The position numbers and the translations under genes were made by a program. The notes below the pieces were generated by a model. That model saw nothing but the letters and a program-made list of their open reading frames with translations, was not told the DNA's origin and ran no database searches. Of a DNA stretch of 36,196 nt, positions 17,501-27,100 are shown piece after piece (the first letter of the stretch is position 1; each line of letters starts with the position of its first letter). Location: assembly GCA_016787125.1 (NCBI GenBank), contig JAEUVM010000027.1, positions 1-36,196 on the forward strand. The letters are read 5' to 3'. This DNA is from Chitinophagaceae bacterium (GTDB taxonomy: Bacteria; Bacteroidota; Bacteroidia; Chitinophagales; Chitinophagaceae).

Positions 17501-18337
17501 AGAGATTGAACCAGGTGAAGGCACACCTGAACAAGGGAATACGCAGGTTCTGTTAAGGGTAAAGTTTCCGGAGGCTGTGTTAAAGCCGGTAACTAATACA
17601 TAGTAGGTGGTACCCACATTGGCAGTAAACTGCACCTGTGATTGAAGGCTTCCTGCACCGCAGGCCGCATTATCATCGTTGCCGGTAACGCAGGTAAGGG
17701 CTCCGCAGGAGCCGCTGAACACACCCAGTTTGGTATCATATCCCGAACCGCAGGTGTTTATGGTGGTGGTAGAACCATCGCCGGCAAAAGTGTACCATAC
17801 GCCAGGTGCAGTGTTTAATGTTGTAATACATGTAGCTACGGCATCTGTTGTGGCAGAAGCTGTAGAACCGGTAATGGTCTGGCCGCAGTTAAGAGGCAAA
17901 GCACCTGCACAAAGGTCATTAACGGGTGGTGGTGGCGGCGTACAACTTGTACATTGTACAGTTGTTGTCCGGCAGGTGGCCTGGCTTCCGCAAGCGGCAC
18001 TGGTATTCCAGTGGGCGTAAATTGTGCCGGTAAATGTATTGGCAAATACCAGGGGAGTTAATCCTGAAGCAAGTACCGGTCCGCTGGAGCTTCCAGAACG
18101 GATAGTGATAAAATCAGTGGCCACACTGCTGGTAAACCGGAGCGTTTGCCCGTTTACAGCTCCGCTGATTACAGAGAACTCACCACCAAAAGAACAGGTG
18201 GAAATAGTGGTAACTGCTCCAGTCGGGTTGATGGCAATAGTGGCGCCGGGGAATTGAGTGGTGTTTGTACACTGACTTAAGGCTGCTTTCCCTGAAATTA
18301 ATAGCAAAGAAAACAGAAAGAAGTATATTTTCTTCAT
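14537..18337 (-). CDS. T9SS cargo protein with two P-domains and Ig-like domains
   Basis: A 1266-residue secreted protein. I use the ATG at 18337; the longer frame begins with a TTG. A signal peptide (MKKIYFFLFSLLLISG..) is followed by a Cys-rich domain common in Bacteroidota (CTNTTQFPGAT..), a PPC-like domain (VNDLCAGALPLNCGQTI.., ~125-265) and Ig-like domains. Two proprotein-convertase P-domains follow (~409-562 and ~653-802; HSWVGDLIFTLTSP and HTFIGDLIFRLTSP), then three more Ig-like domains. A T9SS type A sorting domain (LLYPNPNSGQF, ~1174-1266) ends it. P-domains normally accompany subtilisin-like proteases, but no protease domain is present here. It is probably a surface adhesin or binding protein. 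Confidence 0.85.
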   Translation of the reverse strand: MKKIYFFLFSLLLISGKAALSQCTNTTQFPGATIAINPTGAVTTISTCSFGGEFSVISGAVNGQTLRFTSSVATDFITIRSGSSSGPVLASGLTPLVFANTFTGTIYAHWNTSAACGSQATCRTTTVQCTSCTPPPPPVNDLCAGALPLNCGQTITGSTASATTDAVATCITTLNTAPGVWYTFAGDGSTTTINTCGSGYDTKLGVFSGSCGALTCVTGNDDNAACGAGSLQSQVQFTANVGTTYYVLVTGFNTASGNFTLNRTCVFPCSGVPSPGSISGPSATICAGTNVTLTLTGFTTGVTGISFQWKSSPTSGGPYTNIAGATNSTYTGAAGVNRFYVCTVTCANGGGNATTAEFALNVNRPVHSNVLATPATGCAPLATNITGTVSGGVTTGGVGVLASSGAINLAIPDNNIAGVNTTLTLPSGTNFAAAGDLRVRINARHSWVGDLIFTLTSPCGTTFLFDRPGVPPGAAGNSDNLGTTNATTPPPAVYTFDLAGATVIPETNVGPGFIAAGTYRPSNTAGAAHNWAGFTFPCNGAGTWTLNISDRAGADLGELVDWSILGVTAGNYTHALTGPGTIVQNPPTGPNNSNASFNVTNLPAGTHNFNLTSTDVTGCSVTTPVTVTVNPIPAVTIIPGGTVTTVSYTGPAVAVPDNTPAGVNIPLNVTGLTGTITDVNFRFDTDPAGTCNATVGNTSSAMNHTFIGDLIFRLTSPTATTVNVMNRRGGTRENICATLLDDDGGFPSLATVTSVTGQFLSGNFAPDNPLSAFDGVSPNGNWNLNVSDNAGIDVGSMRRFSLIISTASPTTFCAGTIMQLGTTVTPAGLVVFSPITDLYTDAAATIPYTGTPVSVVWAKPTVTRTYTATSTSAAGCVGSSSITLTVNQLPAITSQPAALAAPVCPGFNVTYSVGATGTGLTYQWQISTDGGTTYTNLASAPPYFGTTTANLLITNVTTAMTNYRFRVVVSGVCAPSQTSNAVTLVVATPPTITTNPANVTICAGANASFTVAATGIPAPTIYQWQISTDGGATWTNLTTGGSFTPTYTITAATTALNNTRYRCIVTNSCGQNVTSGTATLTVNALPTVTVTSLSSTRICISDTLVPLSGLPVGGSWSGIGVSGFNFVPAATAVGTYTLTYTYTNAAGCTASATTTARVEDCPERMRLLSENGVLLYPNPNSGQFFIKMNSTLYNYVGMRVYNSVGQVVNGSVVNDAVSSPVYSGLVYGRVIPVDLTNLPSGTYMVKVYYDDGVRTSEKTFPVVIAK

Positions 18338-18389
18338 AAGCAAAATTTGGTTAGTCCAGATTGTCCCTCAGGTGTGAAGGTATTCGGGG

Positions 18390-18420
18390 GAAAGTTATGA
18401 ATTTTTTCCACTGCGGCAAG
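18390..18420 (-). promoter_or_regulatory. Possible promoter of the P-domain T9SS gene
   Basis: On the minus strand, CTTG (18417-18420) is followed after 19 bases by TAACTTTC (18390-18397), each one base away from the Bacteroidota -33 TTTG and -7 TAnnTTTG consensus. The predicted start would lie about 46 bases upstream of the ATG at 18337. Spacing is good but both boxes are imperfect. Confidence 0.3.
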
Positions 18421-18481
18421 TTTTGGCAGGAAAATATTCAGGCCGGAAAGCCGTTTATATCTCTTTAAACAATACCGAAAT

Positions 18482-19600
18482 ATGACCGGTCCGTTTTCCC
18501 GAATTATCCTTTTTATTCCCCTCTTCCTGTTTTTTACAATCTTGTCCCCGGCCCAGATGATCACCGGCACCTGGAAAGGTAAAATAAACCGGCAAAAGGT
18601 GGAGGTAAAGATCATTCAGCAGGGCGACAGCCTGACGGGTACATCGTACTATTACGAATCGGCCAATACGTACCGCAGATATAGCATAAAAGGCTATTTT
18701 GATCAAAACACCAACGAGGCCATCTGGTGGGACGACCAACTGCTGGAAGAAAAATCCGGCCGCTTCAGTCTTGGCATACCCGGAAAGGTTCCGCTTTTGT
18801 CCCGGGCCGACTTCAACTGCCCCGGCGGTGGTAAAATGATGCTCGATGGCAAAGCTGCCCGGAAAGAGGATGATGAAGATATCAAAGGCGATGTGCACCT
18901 CGATAAAAGCTCAGGCCCGGTTTTCCAGGATGAGTGGGATTTTGTAATAGACAATTATACCGTTGGCGCCAACGACCCGGATATTATTGACAGTGTGGCA
19001 TCACTTGCCGGCAGGCCGGTGGTTATTACTGCTGCTCAGCCCAGCCGTACCAGTTCCCCTGAAGTTCAACCCGTACCTCCTCAAAGCCCGTCCGTTAACA
19101 GGGCAGAGACACCCGCTGCCCCACCCGTCACAGAAGCTCCCGTTTCTGTACAGAAGACCCAACCGGATGAACGAAAGACCGTAACGCCTGCTGTTATTAC
19201 TTCCGCCCCGGCTGTGGTAAAGGCGATCCCTCCGCCAGCCATTGAGGAAAAATTCAAATCACGCCAAAAGGTCTTTATTAAAGAAATACCGGTAACCGGC
19301 GACTCTTTAGAACTTCGTTTTTATGATAATGCTGAAATAGACGGCGATTCTATTTCCCTTTTCCTGAATGGTAATCTTATATTCAGCCATATCCGGCTAA
19401 CAGGGAACGCCTATACCATCAAATTATCTGTGGCTGATATGGAGCCGGTCAATGAACTCATCATGGTGGCCGAGAACCTGGGTGCCATTCCTCCCAATAC
19501 ATCCTATATGGTGGCACTGGTAAATGGTCAGCGGCATGATGCTTACCTGTCGAGCACGGAAGGCAGCAGTGCCATGATACGGCTGGTGAAGAAAGAATGA
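18482..19600 (+). CDS. Secreted protein of unknown function, proline-rich linker
   Basis: A 372-residue protein with a signal peptide (ILFIPLFLFFTILSPAQ, cleavage near residue 24). The N-terminal domain (~25-135) begins ITGTWKGKINRQKVEVKI and is strand-rich, like small lipocalin-like or DUF domains. A proline-, alanine- and serine-rich linker covers ~180-255. The C-terminal ~110 residues (LRFYDNAEIDGDSISLFLNG ... VAENLGAIPPNTSYMV) match a domain I recognise as recurrent at the ends of Bacteroidota secreted proteins, without a known activity. There is no T9SS sorting domain. It is the only plus-strand gene in the T9SS block, divergent from the P-domain gene and convergent with the M36 gene. 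Confidence 0.75.
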   Translation: MTGPFSRIILFIPLFLFFTILSPAQMITGTWKGKINRQKVEVKIIQQGDSLTGTSYYYESANTYRRYSIKGYFDQNTNEAIWWDDQLLEEKSGRFSLGIPGKVPLLSRADFNCPGGGKMMLDGKAARKEDDEDIKGDVHLDKSSGPVFQDEWDFVIDNYTVGANDPDIIDSVASLAGRPVVITAAQPSRTSSPEVQPVPPQSPSVNRAETPAAPPVTEAPVSVQKTQPDERKTVTPAVITSAPAVVKAIPPPAIEEKFKSRQKVFIKEIPVTGDSLELRFYDNAEIDGDSISLFLNGNLIFSHIRLTGNAYTIKLSVADMEPVNELIMVAENLGAIPPNTSYMVALVNGQRHDAYLSSTEGSSAMIRLVKKE

Positions 19601-19611
19601 TATTCCTGCAT

Positions 19612-19643
19612 AAAAAGTCCCGCAGCGATAAACACTGCGGGAC
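19612..19643 (-). terminator. Terminator of the M36 metalloprotease gene
   Basis: A 9-base-pair perfect GC-rich stem: GTCCCGCAG (19617-19625) pairs with CTGCGGGAC (19635-19643) around a 9-base loop. Read on the minus strand it is followed by TTTTTA, so it terminates the M36 gene, whose stop is at 19667. It may also help to end transcription of the convergent plus-strand gene. Confidence 0.85.
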
Positions 19644-19666
19644 GTATCATTTGAATTTAATAATGA

Positions 19667-22600
19667 TTACTTGCGATAGACCACAATACTCACGGCCTTC
19701 TTGATAAACTCGCCTTCATCATTATAGATATACAACTGGTAAGTGCCGGAAGGCATTTGTGCCATATCCACCGGTATCACACTGCCATAGCCCACGCCGG
19801 TGAATTCCTGTGCTTTCACCAGTTTGCCATCGGCGGCAAACACTTTCAGGCCAAGGCGGGTGTAAAGGTCTGTATTCAGACGGATGTTGAAGCGGCCATT
19901 ATTCGGGTTGGGGTACACAAACACCGCTGAAAAAGCATCCAGCAGCAGGTGTCGTTCGCCGCATTCATTTACTGATATCGGGATGGTTTTAACGGTGGTA
20001 CAACCGGCTACTGTTAAGGTATAGGTGATTGTTCTGACACCGGTGCCTGCAGCAGATGGTACAAATTGTCCGGCCTGCACACCTGTACCACTCCAGGTAC
20101 CGCCTGCCACCGAAGCTGAAAGGTTGAACGCATTATCGGAGCGGCAAACAATATTGGGTGTATTGAAAGTGAAATCAGGCTTATCCCTCACAGTGAAGAT
20201 GGCTGCATTTGAATTAACCGGTCCGCAGCTTCCTGTTACAATCACCCTGAACTGGTAGCCGTTTTGTCCTGTAGCTGCTGTCAATGCAAAGCTGGCCGAA
20301 GTGGCTCCTGCAATATTAGTCCAGGTACTTCCGCCATTGGTGCTCAGTTGCCACTGGTAGCTTGCCACAGTTCCGGTGGTTCCAACGGTAAGGGTATGAT
20401 TGTCGCCATTACACAGTGTTGCATTGGCTGGCTGTGCAGTAATGCTTACCGGCACAGAGATGGTCAGCGTGGCTGCATTTGAGTTTACGGAACCGCTGCA
20501 GCTGCCAAGCACACAACGATATTGGTTATTGTTCAATGCGGCTGTAGCACCTGTAATGGTAAGCGTGGCTGTCGTTACGCCGGAATAAGGGGCCGTATTA
20601 GTAAGATTTACAAAACCACTACCGCTGTTTACCTGCCATTGGAAAGAGGTGGCGCCGGTGGCCGCAACAGTAAACGATGTATTTGTGTTTTCACAAATGG
20701 TAACACTGGCCGGCTGGCTTGTTACCGTTGCGTTGGTGCCAACAGTAAGGGTAGCTGAATTTGAGTTGGTTGCTGCACTGCATCCATTCGTAACCACACA
20801 GCGGTAGATGTAACCATTCATTCCCGCTGTGATGCCGGTAATGGTAAGTGTGGCTGAGGTAACGCCGCTGTACGGGGCAACAGCAGGAATATTTACAAAC
20901 CCGCTGCCTGTATTTACCTGCCATTGGTAAGAAGGAGAAGTTCCGGAGGCGGTTACGCTGAAGGTAGCGTTGCCACCTGCGCATCCGCTTACATTAGCCG
21001 GTTGACCGGTAATGGCAACAGAAGTACATCCCACCACGATTTTAGTGATCGTATCAGATACCGCCAGCAACTGGCTTGCACTGTTAAACAGGTTTGATTT
21101 AATATAAACAGCCGGCTCGCTGGTAAGTTGTACATCATCTACAAACCAGCCACCACCTGCCGGAGCCGTATTATTATCTGAAGCAAAACGGAAACGTATA
21201 TTCACCGATTGTCCTGCAAAAGAGGAAAGGTTGATCTCCGTTTTCATAAATGTATTGATCAACCCGGTAAAGGCTGCCCTTCCGGCCAATGCACTGCCGG
21301 TGCCGAGTGAGCCATTGTATTTACCGGTTATCATTCTTGAGCCAAGATCGGTCCAGGTGGCACCTCCATTGGTACTGATCTCTACCACACCTCCATCCCA
21401 TCCGTCTTCCGTATTGAAGCGATGCCAGAAGCTGAGTTTTGAATAATTAGATACAGTGGCCGGGTTCAGGGCATAAGCAACAGAACTCAGCGTCATATCC
21501 GTTACTACCGCCGCATTGGGTGCAAAGAAGGCGTTTGGCGATGAATTACTAGCCACGCTTGATACACCCCATGTATTACCGGCAGCGGGGTTGATATTCC
21601 ATCCTGCAGGAAGGCTGGCCGCCGGAACGGTTTCATTCAGGTGTGTAAGCGGGGCAAAGTAAGTGCCTGCGTTTACATTCACGGTAAAGGGGAATGTCTG
21701 ACTTTGTCCTGAAAGCAGGGTGATCGGCCCGAATGTGATAGTACGGTTGGCCGCATTGTACGAGCCCCCGCTCACATAAGTTACGTTGGTTGGCAGTGTA
21801 TCTGTTACAAAAGCATTGGTAAGGGGCGAACAGTTACCGGCCGTAACAGTATTTGTATAGGTATGGTTTTGTCCTTCACCCACCTGCGGTGCAGATTGTG
21901 TAAGGGTGAAGAAACCGTTGTCTACAATAAAGCTTGGCACCTGGTCTGTTACACTGTTGGCAGAACCTTGTGAGGCAGTTCTTCCCATACCCCGTTTGGC
22001 AAATGCTTTCCAGATAGAACAACTGTATTGTGCGCCGAAAAAGAGTGTATCAGCTTTCAGGATGGCATTTCTTGCATCAATAAAGCCTGGACCACATGGC
22101 TGCAGTTTCATTCCCTCGGTTACCAGTTTTATAGCGGCTGAGTTTCCACCCACACCACCGGCGTTGAAAAGGTTTGGGTTGATACCGGTTTGCTGTATCA
22201 TTTCCCAGGTCATTTCCCAAAGTACGGCACACCAGTATTCACCGCGGTTATGTACCTGGGCAGGTAAGCTGGCTGAATATACAAGCGGGTTAATTGCCAG
22301 ATTGGTGGAATACGGGAAGTTGCGGATACCAGCGCCTGTTACGGCCTGGCCGAGGGCATACGTTCCAATGGGGCGTGCAAGGGCTCCGTCTGCCGGGGTG
22401 GCTGTAGCCCAGTTGGTGGTAAGCATAAGGGCATAATAGTCGCTCCATCCTTCACCGCCGTGTTCTGCATTACCTACACATGAACTATTGCCGGGACCGC
22501 CTGTAAGACGGTTGCTGATGCCGTGGCCATATTCGTGACAAACGATTCCGTTGTCTGCATCACCGTCCCTGTCGGGATTTGGTGCTGTCCAGAGGTACAT

Positions 22601-23881
22601 CTGCATACGGGGCCGCTGGCCATCCACCGGGGTGGCGAAGTTGGCATTATTGGTGCCACCGCCATCCTGTGCATCGGCAATAACGTAGTCTGCACCCAAT
22701 CCGCCACGGCCCTGGTTATCATTCTGGAAATTTCCTGACACTTCATCAAAACCGTAGATGTAAGTGATATCGTGTATGATATTATTCCAGTAAAACAGGT
22801 TAGTGATATTGAACTGCTGGTTGGGCGGAGTGGTAAGTGTGGGTGCCTGGGTAAAGTCGGGCACATAATCGAATGTCAGCGTTGGCTGCGGAGTTTGTGA
22901 AAAAGCCGCTTTTTCAATAATAGTATTGGTGGCCAGCCTGTCTTCGGCAGCCCACACATTATTTCCCCTTGTGCTGTCGTGTTCAGTTGTGCCGTCATTA
23001 TGCCATTTCAGGGAAGTAGCATTGCCGGGGGCCATTGTCCAGGGGTCTGTATGCAATACGGGTGTGCCACCAGTATGCTGCGGACTTTCTGCCGGATATT
23101 TCACCACGCGGTAGCTGGCGCTGTTTACCACAAATGGTTTATGAATGTCAAAAGCATTGGAACCGGCAACCGGAGCAGCCACATAGTTTGCAGACTGTGG
23201 CATTTCAGCTCTCGTATGACTGTCGGGTGTACCCCAATGGTCATGAACAGTCAGGTTGTTTTTATCTACAACAGAAAGATCTTGTGCATCCACCCGAATC
23301 AGCCACATATCGGCTGAATGATCGGGCGCCACCAATACTTCCCATGTAAGCTTTACTTGTTTTCCCTCAGCCACCGGCATCCAGAAGAGTGAGGCGGTGA
23401 TATTCTCTGAAGTAACACCGAGGGTGCCGAAATCAGCTTTACCCCAGGCATTCTTTACCGGCTCACCGATCTTACCAGCAAGGTCCTTTATATCAATTTT
23501 GCTTTCTGCCAATGCGGCGAGTACTGCCTGTTTTGCACTGACAGCTGGAACGCCTGATGCATTATTTACTTTCTGTTCAAGCATTGGAATGCCGCCGCCG
23601 GCTACAGAAACCACTTTTCCATCCCGGAAAGCCAGCACATACATCTGGTTATATACCGGGATGTTTTTAAATCCCTGGTAGAGATAAACCAGGCGGATAC
23701 CTTCTTTGGTGGTGTAGGTGGAGGACAAAACGCTGTTGTCAAGTTCAGCCTGGGAAATACCGATAGCTTGCTTGTTTTTTGACACCAGTGCTTTGGCATC
23801 GCTGATTTCAGCTTCCGTAAGCTGTGCTTTGGCCGATTGAAAAAGGAAACCAGTAAATAAAAGGAGTAGTAATTTTTTCAT
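19667..23881 (-). CDS. M36 (fungalysin-type) metalloprotease, T9SS cargo
   Basis: A 1404-residue secreted zinc protease. I use the ATG at 23881 (MKKLLLLLFTGFLFQSAKAQ, a signal peptide) and not the upstream ATG at 23965, which would put 28 residues before it. A fungalysin-type propeptide spans ~20-245. The catalytic domain has HEYGH (H449-H453) and GGEGWSDYY with the third ligand E477, all intact. Then follow a DUF11-like domain (~667-737), a jelly-roll/MAM-like domain (~800-925), three Ig-like repeats (~954-1240) and a T9SS type A sorting domain (VFVYPNPNNGRF, ~1319-1404). M36 enzymes degrade extracellular protein, so this is probably a secreted or surface-anchored protease. Confidence 0.93.
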   Translation of the reverse strand: MKKLLLLLFTGFLFQSAKAQLTEAEISDAKALVSKNKQAIGISQAELDNSVLSSTYTTKEGIRLVYLYQGFKNIPVYNQMYVLAFRDGKVVSVAGGGIPMLEQKVNNASGVPAVSAKQAVLAALAESKIDIKDLAGKIGEPVKNAWGKADFGTLGVTSENITASLFWMPVAEGKQVKLTWEVLVAPDHSADMWLIRVDAQDLSVVDKNNLTVHDHWGTPDSHTRAEMPQSANYVAAPVAGSNAFDIHKPFVVNSASYRVVKYPAESPQHTGGTPVLHTDPWTMAPGNATSLKWHNDGTTEHDSTRGNNVWAAEDRLATNTIIEKAAFSQTPQPTLTFDYVPDFTQAPTLTTPPNQQFNITNLFYWNNIIHDITYIYGFDEVSGNFQNDNQGRGGLGADYVIADAQDGGGTNNANFATPVDGQRPRMQMYLWTAPNPDRDGDADNGIVCHEYGHGISNRLTGGPGNSSCVGNAEHGGEGWSDYYALMLTTNWATATPADGALARPIGTYALGQAVTGAGIRNFPYSTNLAINPLVYSASLPAQVHNRGEYWCAVLWEMTWEMIQQTGINPNLFNAGGVGGNSAAIKLVTEGMKLQPCGPGFIDARNAILKADTLFFGAQYSCSIWKAFAKRGMGRTASQGSANSVTDQVPSFIVDNGFFTLTQSAPQVGEGQNHTYTNTVTAGNCSPLTNAFVTDTLPTNVTYVSGGSYNAANRTITFGPITLLSGQSQTFPFTVNVNAGTYFAPLTHLNETVPAASLPAGWNINPAAGNTWGVSSVASNSSPNAFFAPNAAVVTDMTLSSVAYALNPATVSNYSKLSFWHRFNTEDGWDGGVVEISTNGGATWTDLGSRMITGKYNGSLGTGSALAGRAAFTGLINTFMKTEINLSSFAGQSVNIRFRFASDNNTAPAGGGWFVDDVQLTSEPAVYIKSNLFNSASQLLAVSDTITKIVVGCTSVAITGQPANVSGCAGGNATFSVTASGTSPSYQWQVNTGSGFVNIPAVAPYSGVTSATLTITGITAGMNGYIYRCVVTNGCSAATNSNSATLTVGTNATVTSQPASVTICENTNTSFTVAATGATSFQWQVNSGSGFVNLTNTAPYSGVTTATLTITGATAALNNNQYRCVLGSCSGSVNSNAATLTISVPVSITAQPANATLCNGDNHTLTVGTTGTVASYQWQLSTNGGSTWTNIAGATSASFALTAATGQNGYQFRVIVTGSCGPVNSNAAIFTVRDKPDFTFNTPNIVCRSDNAFNLSASVAGGTWSGTGVQAGQFVPSAAGTGVRTITYTLTVAGCTTVKTIPISVNECGERHLLLDAFSAVFVYPNPNNGRFNIRLNTDLYTRLGLKVFAADGKLVKAQEFTGVGYGSVIPVDMAQMPSGTYQLYIYNDEGEFIKKAVSIVVYRK

Positions 23882-24067
23882 AAGCGCCTTTGAAGGGGGT
23901 GATAAAACATAAGTTTTGGGGGTACAAGTTATCGAATTGGCGGTAAAACCAGTTGACTGGCGCACAATTTTTTAACCCCTGTTCAATTCAGACGGGCAAA
24001 AGGATGAACATGAAAAATCCGGGTAAGGGTTAACCCCCTTATTTTCAAGAGGGAAAACAAACAGGTT

Positions 24068-24121
24068 AAACAAAAGAGAAGCGGCATCATCCATAGCTAC
24101 AGCTGCTTCAGACGCCGCTTC
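24068..24121 (-). terminator. Probable terminator of the giant beta-helix gene
   Basis: GAAGCGGC (24078-24085) pairs with GCCGCTTC (24114-24121), with further pairing outside across a single-base bulge. The loop is 28 bases, longer than usual. On the minus strand a CTTTTGTTT run follows. It lies 20 bases downstream of the stop at 24141. The T-run and the good stem support termination; the large loop lowers confidence. Confidence 0.6.
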
Positions 24122-24140
24122 CTCTTGCTGAAATTCCTCT

Positions 24141-27100
24141 CTACAGCTTCAGTATCCTGGCCGCTCTCAATACACCATTCCTGTCGGCTGTGATCACCTG
24201 GTAACTGCCTTTAGCTATATTACCAACAGCAACACTCACCTGTTGCTGACCGGGTAAAAGGTTTTCCGATTTTACCAGCACCACCTTTCCGGTCATATCT
24301 GTAATGCTGATCCTGAATGGGCCTGCGGGTATGCCATTCAACTGCAATATGATATTATCCCCTGTTACCGGATTGGGTATTACAGCAATGCTGCTGTTGT
24401 TTTGTTCTTCTTTAAGCATCACCACCTGGCTGTGAATGATACGGCCGCCATTTGCAGTAATCTTTAACCGGTAATAATGCCCCTGCTGCTGCAAATCATT
24501 ATCAGCAAATTGCGACAGCACATTGCAATTGCTTCCTGTTGCTGCTACGGTATGCACCGGGTAAAAATTCACACCATCGGGGCTTTTCTCCAGTGTTATC
24601 AAACCATCAGTGGCATTATCACAATCCACTTTCCATTTCAGCAAATTGGTACCCGGCTGGTGCGTGCCGCTGAAATGAAGTATCTGCAAGGGCAACACAC
24701 CGCTGAAGGTGCTGATATAAAAACCGGAGAAACCGGTAACCTGGATGCTGACCTCCCAGTAGTTTCCATTCCATACAATATCACTATCCACCGGGTCAAT
24801 CAATATGCCATTGGGATTTGTGTAAGCACCGGGTATCGAAGGCGTTTGTGTGGGAGTGCCGTGATATTGGGTAATACGCAATGCTGCTTTGCCTGAAGCA
24901 TCTGCAGGGCCAGTGGGCAGGGCCGGGTAAAGTGCCGCTTTCTTTGTATTATAATTATCAAATTCTGCCTGTGTATAAAATAATTTCACCGTGGCAGTGG
25001 CCGTAGCTGCACCCACAGTTGGTTCTATATCAAAATGCCGGGTGAGATAGGGATTGCCATTATACAAAGGAAGCGATCCGGCCAGATCGTTTGTTACCAC
25101 ACAGGTATTGACCACACCATTTACCGGTGCTGCACCTGACGGAGTAACCGTGACAAGCAACTGGCAGTTATTATCAAAGAAACGGGTGGCGCCGCCAGAT
25201 ACCGTGCGGGTGTTGCATTGCGTGGCGGCTGTTGCAGATTCATAGAGCACCGGCACAAAAGGTTCACCTACGGTTTCATAAGCGCCACGATCCGTAATAC
25301 TTTCAAATATCCTTGGTTTGCCATCTATATCTGTCGGGTACAGCAGCGGATTGACAAATACATTCACACCTGTATTCACTGCCGGGCTGCAGGGCTTTAC
25401 CCGGTAATCTGCCACGGTAAATGGCGCCGTGGTGTAAGATGGAGCATTCAGGAACAGCGGGTCATCCGTATTATTATTACTGCCGGTAAAACCACCTTCA
25501 ATGATAGAATAAGAAACAACCGGCGAAGAAGAACTGCTGACCATCGTACTGCTGTTGCCGGATATGATACTGTTATGCACCTGTATGTTGGAAAAGCCAA
25601 TATTCCGGAAAGCGCCGCCGGTGGTGGCATTATTTCCTGAAATGGTGCTATTGATCAGAAATGTATTTGAACTTGCTTCGCTGAAAACCGCACCACCTGC
25701 TGTTGCCGTATTGCCGGATATAATACAACTGGTAAACACAGGAGATGAGTTATTATAGCTGGCTGCCCCGCCTCCTGACACACCATTGTTGCCCATGACC
25801 CTGCAGTTGACAATTGCCGGAGAGGAATTTGTGAGTTGAATACCGCCCCCATAATTGCGCAATACGGCCCAGCCTTCCACCAGGATGTTTCCCGTGCCGT
25901 TGGCATTGCCATAAAGTATAGTGAGCCCGTCAAGTTTGGTGGTATTACCATCACTTACACTGGTTACCACATGATAGGTATTATCGGATAAATTGCCGGC
26001 CACCCCTATATCACCGCTCAGGATGACGGGGTAGCCCGCCAGGTTTCTTTCACTGAAGTTATTTTCGAATCCGCCAAAGCCGCCAAATATTTTCACGCCA
26101 TCATTCAGCAAAAAGGTTTTATCCCGCGGGTCTGCCGGTGATGCATTGCCAAACGGGTCATGCGTGGGATAATAAGTGCCCTGTGCCACCAATATAGTAT
26201 CGGCACCGGTACATACTCTTGAATATGCCAGCGCTTCTTCCAGTGTTTTAAAGGCATTCGCCCAGTTCAGCCCATTGCCACTGGCGGGCACGGCTGCATT
26301 TACATAGATGGTAAGTCCGCTGGCAGTATTTTCATACGCCCCCATATTCACCACTCCCTCCTGTATCCTGTTCTGGCTGATAATATCTGTGAGAATGCCG
26401 GCAGGCACTCCCGCATTATTACCGCTGTTTAAAGCAGGACTGCAGGCACCGGGTTTAAAATTACCGTTGCTGAATGGTGCACTGGTATAAGAAGGTGCAT
26501 TTAAAAACTGGGGGTCAGCATTGATATTACCTGTGCCGGCAAAACCACCTTCCACATCACTGTAGGTTATGGTGGCCGATGAGGCATTTACATTCTGAAT
26601 GGATGTACTGTTGCCATAAATAATACTATTAATGATGATAGGGGCCGATGACTGCTCATTCAATATGCCCGCTCCGGCAGAAGCAGCGCTGTTTCCGGCT
26701 ATCGTACTATTTACAATGCGGGGAGATGATGTGTTGAAATTATAAATGCCCCCGGCAAGGTTGGATACCTTATTGCCCGCCACAACACAGTTGGTAATGG
26801 CTGGTGAAGAAGCCGTATTGAAAATACCGGCGCCGCTTACACCGCTGTTTCCGGTGATAATGCAATTGGTGATCTTGCCTGCATAACCGGCTGCATAGAT
26901 ACCACCGCCCAGGTTCCTGGCGATGGCAGTGGCTTCAGCGTTTACAGAACCAGCACCATTACAATTGCCACCGGTAATAGTAAATCCATCTATTTCTGTG
27001 GAAGCGCCATCATTTATTGTAGTTACCACATGGTAGCTGTTATCGGTAACGGTTCCCTGAAGCCCGAGATCACCACTCAGTACAGAAATATTAGCCGCCA

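Noticed and set aside
23882-23965. 28-residue N-terminal extension of the M36 protease
   Set aside because: The ATG at 23881 starts an obvious signal peptide; the extension would put non-hydrophobic residues in front of it.
23882-24140. Promoter of the M36 gene
   Set aside because: TATGTTTT (23904-23911, minus strand) resembles a -7 box with one mismatch, but no TTTG-like -33 box lies at the right spacing.
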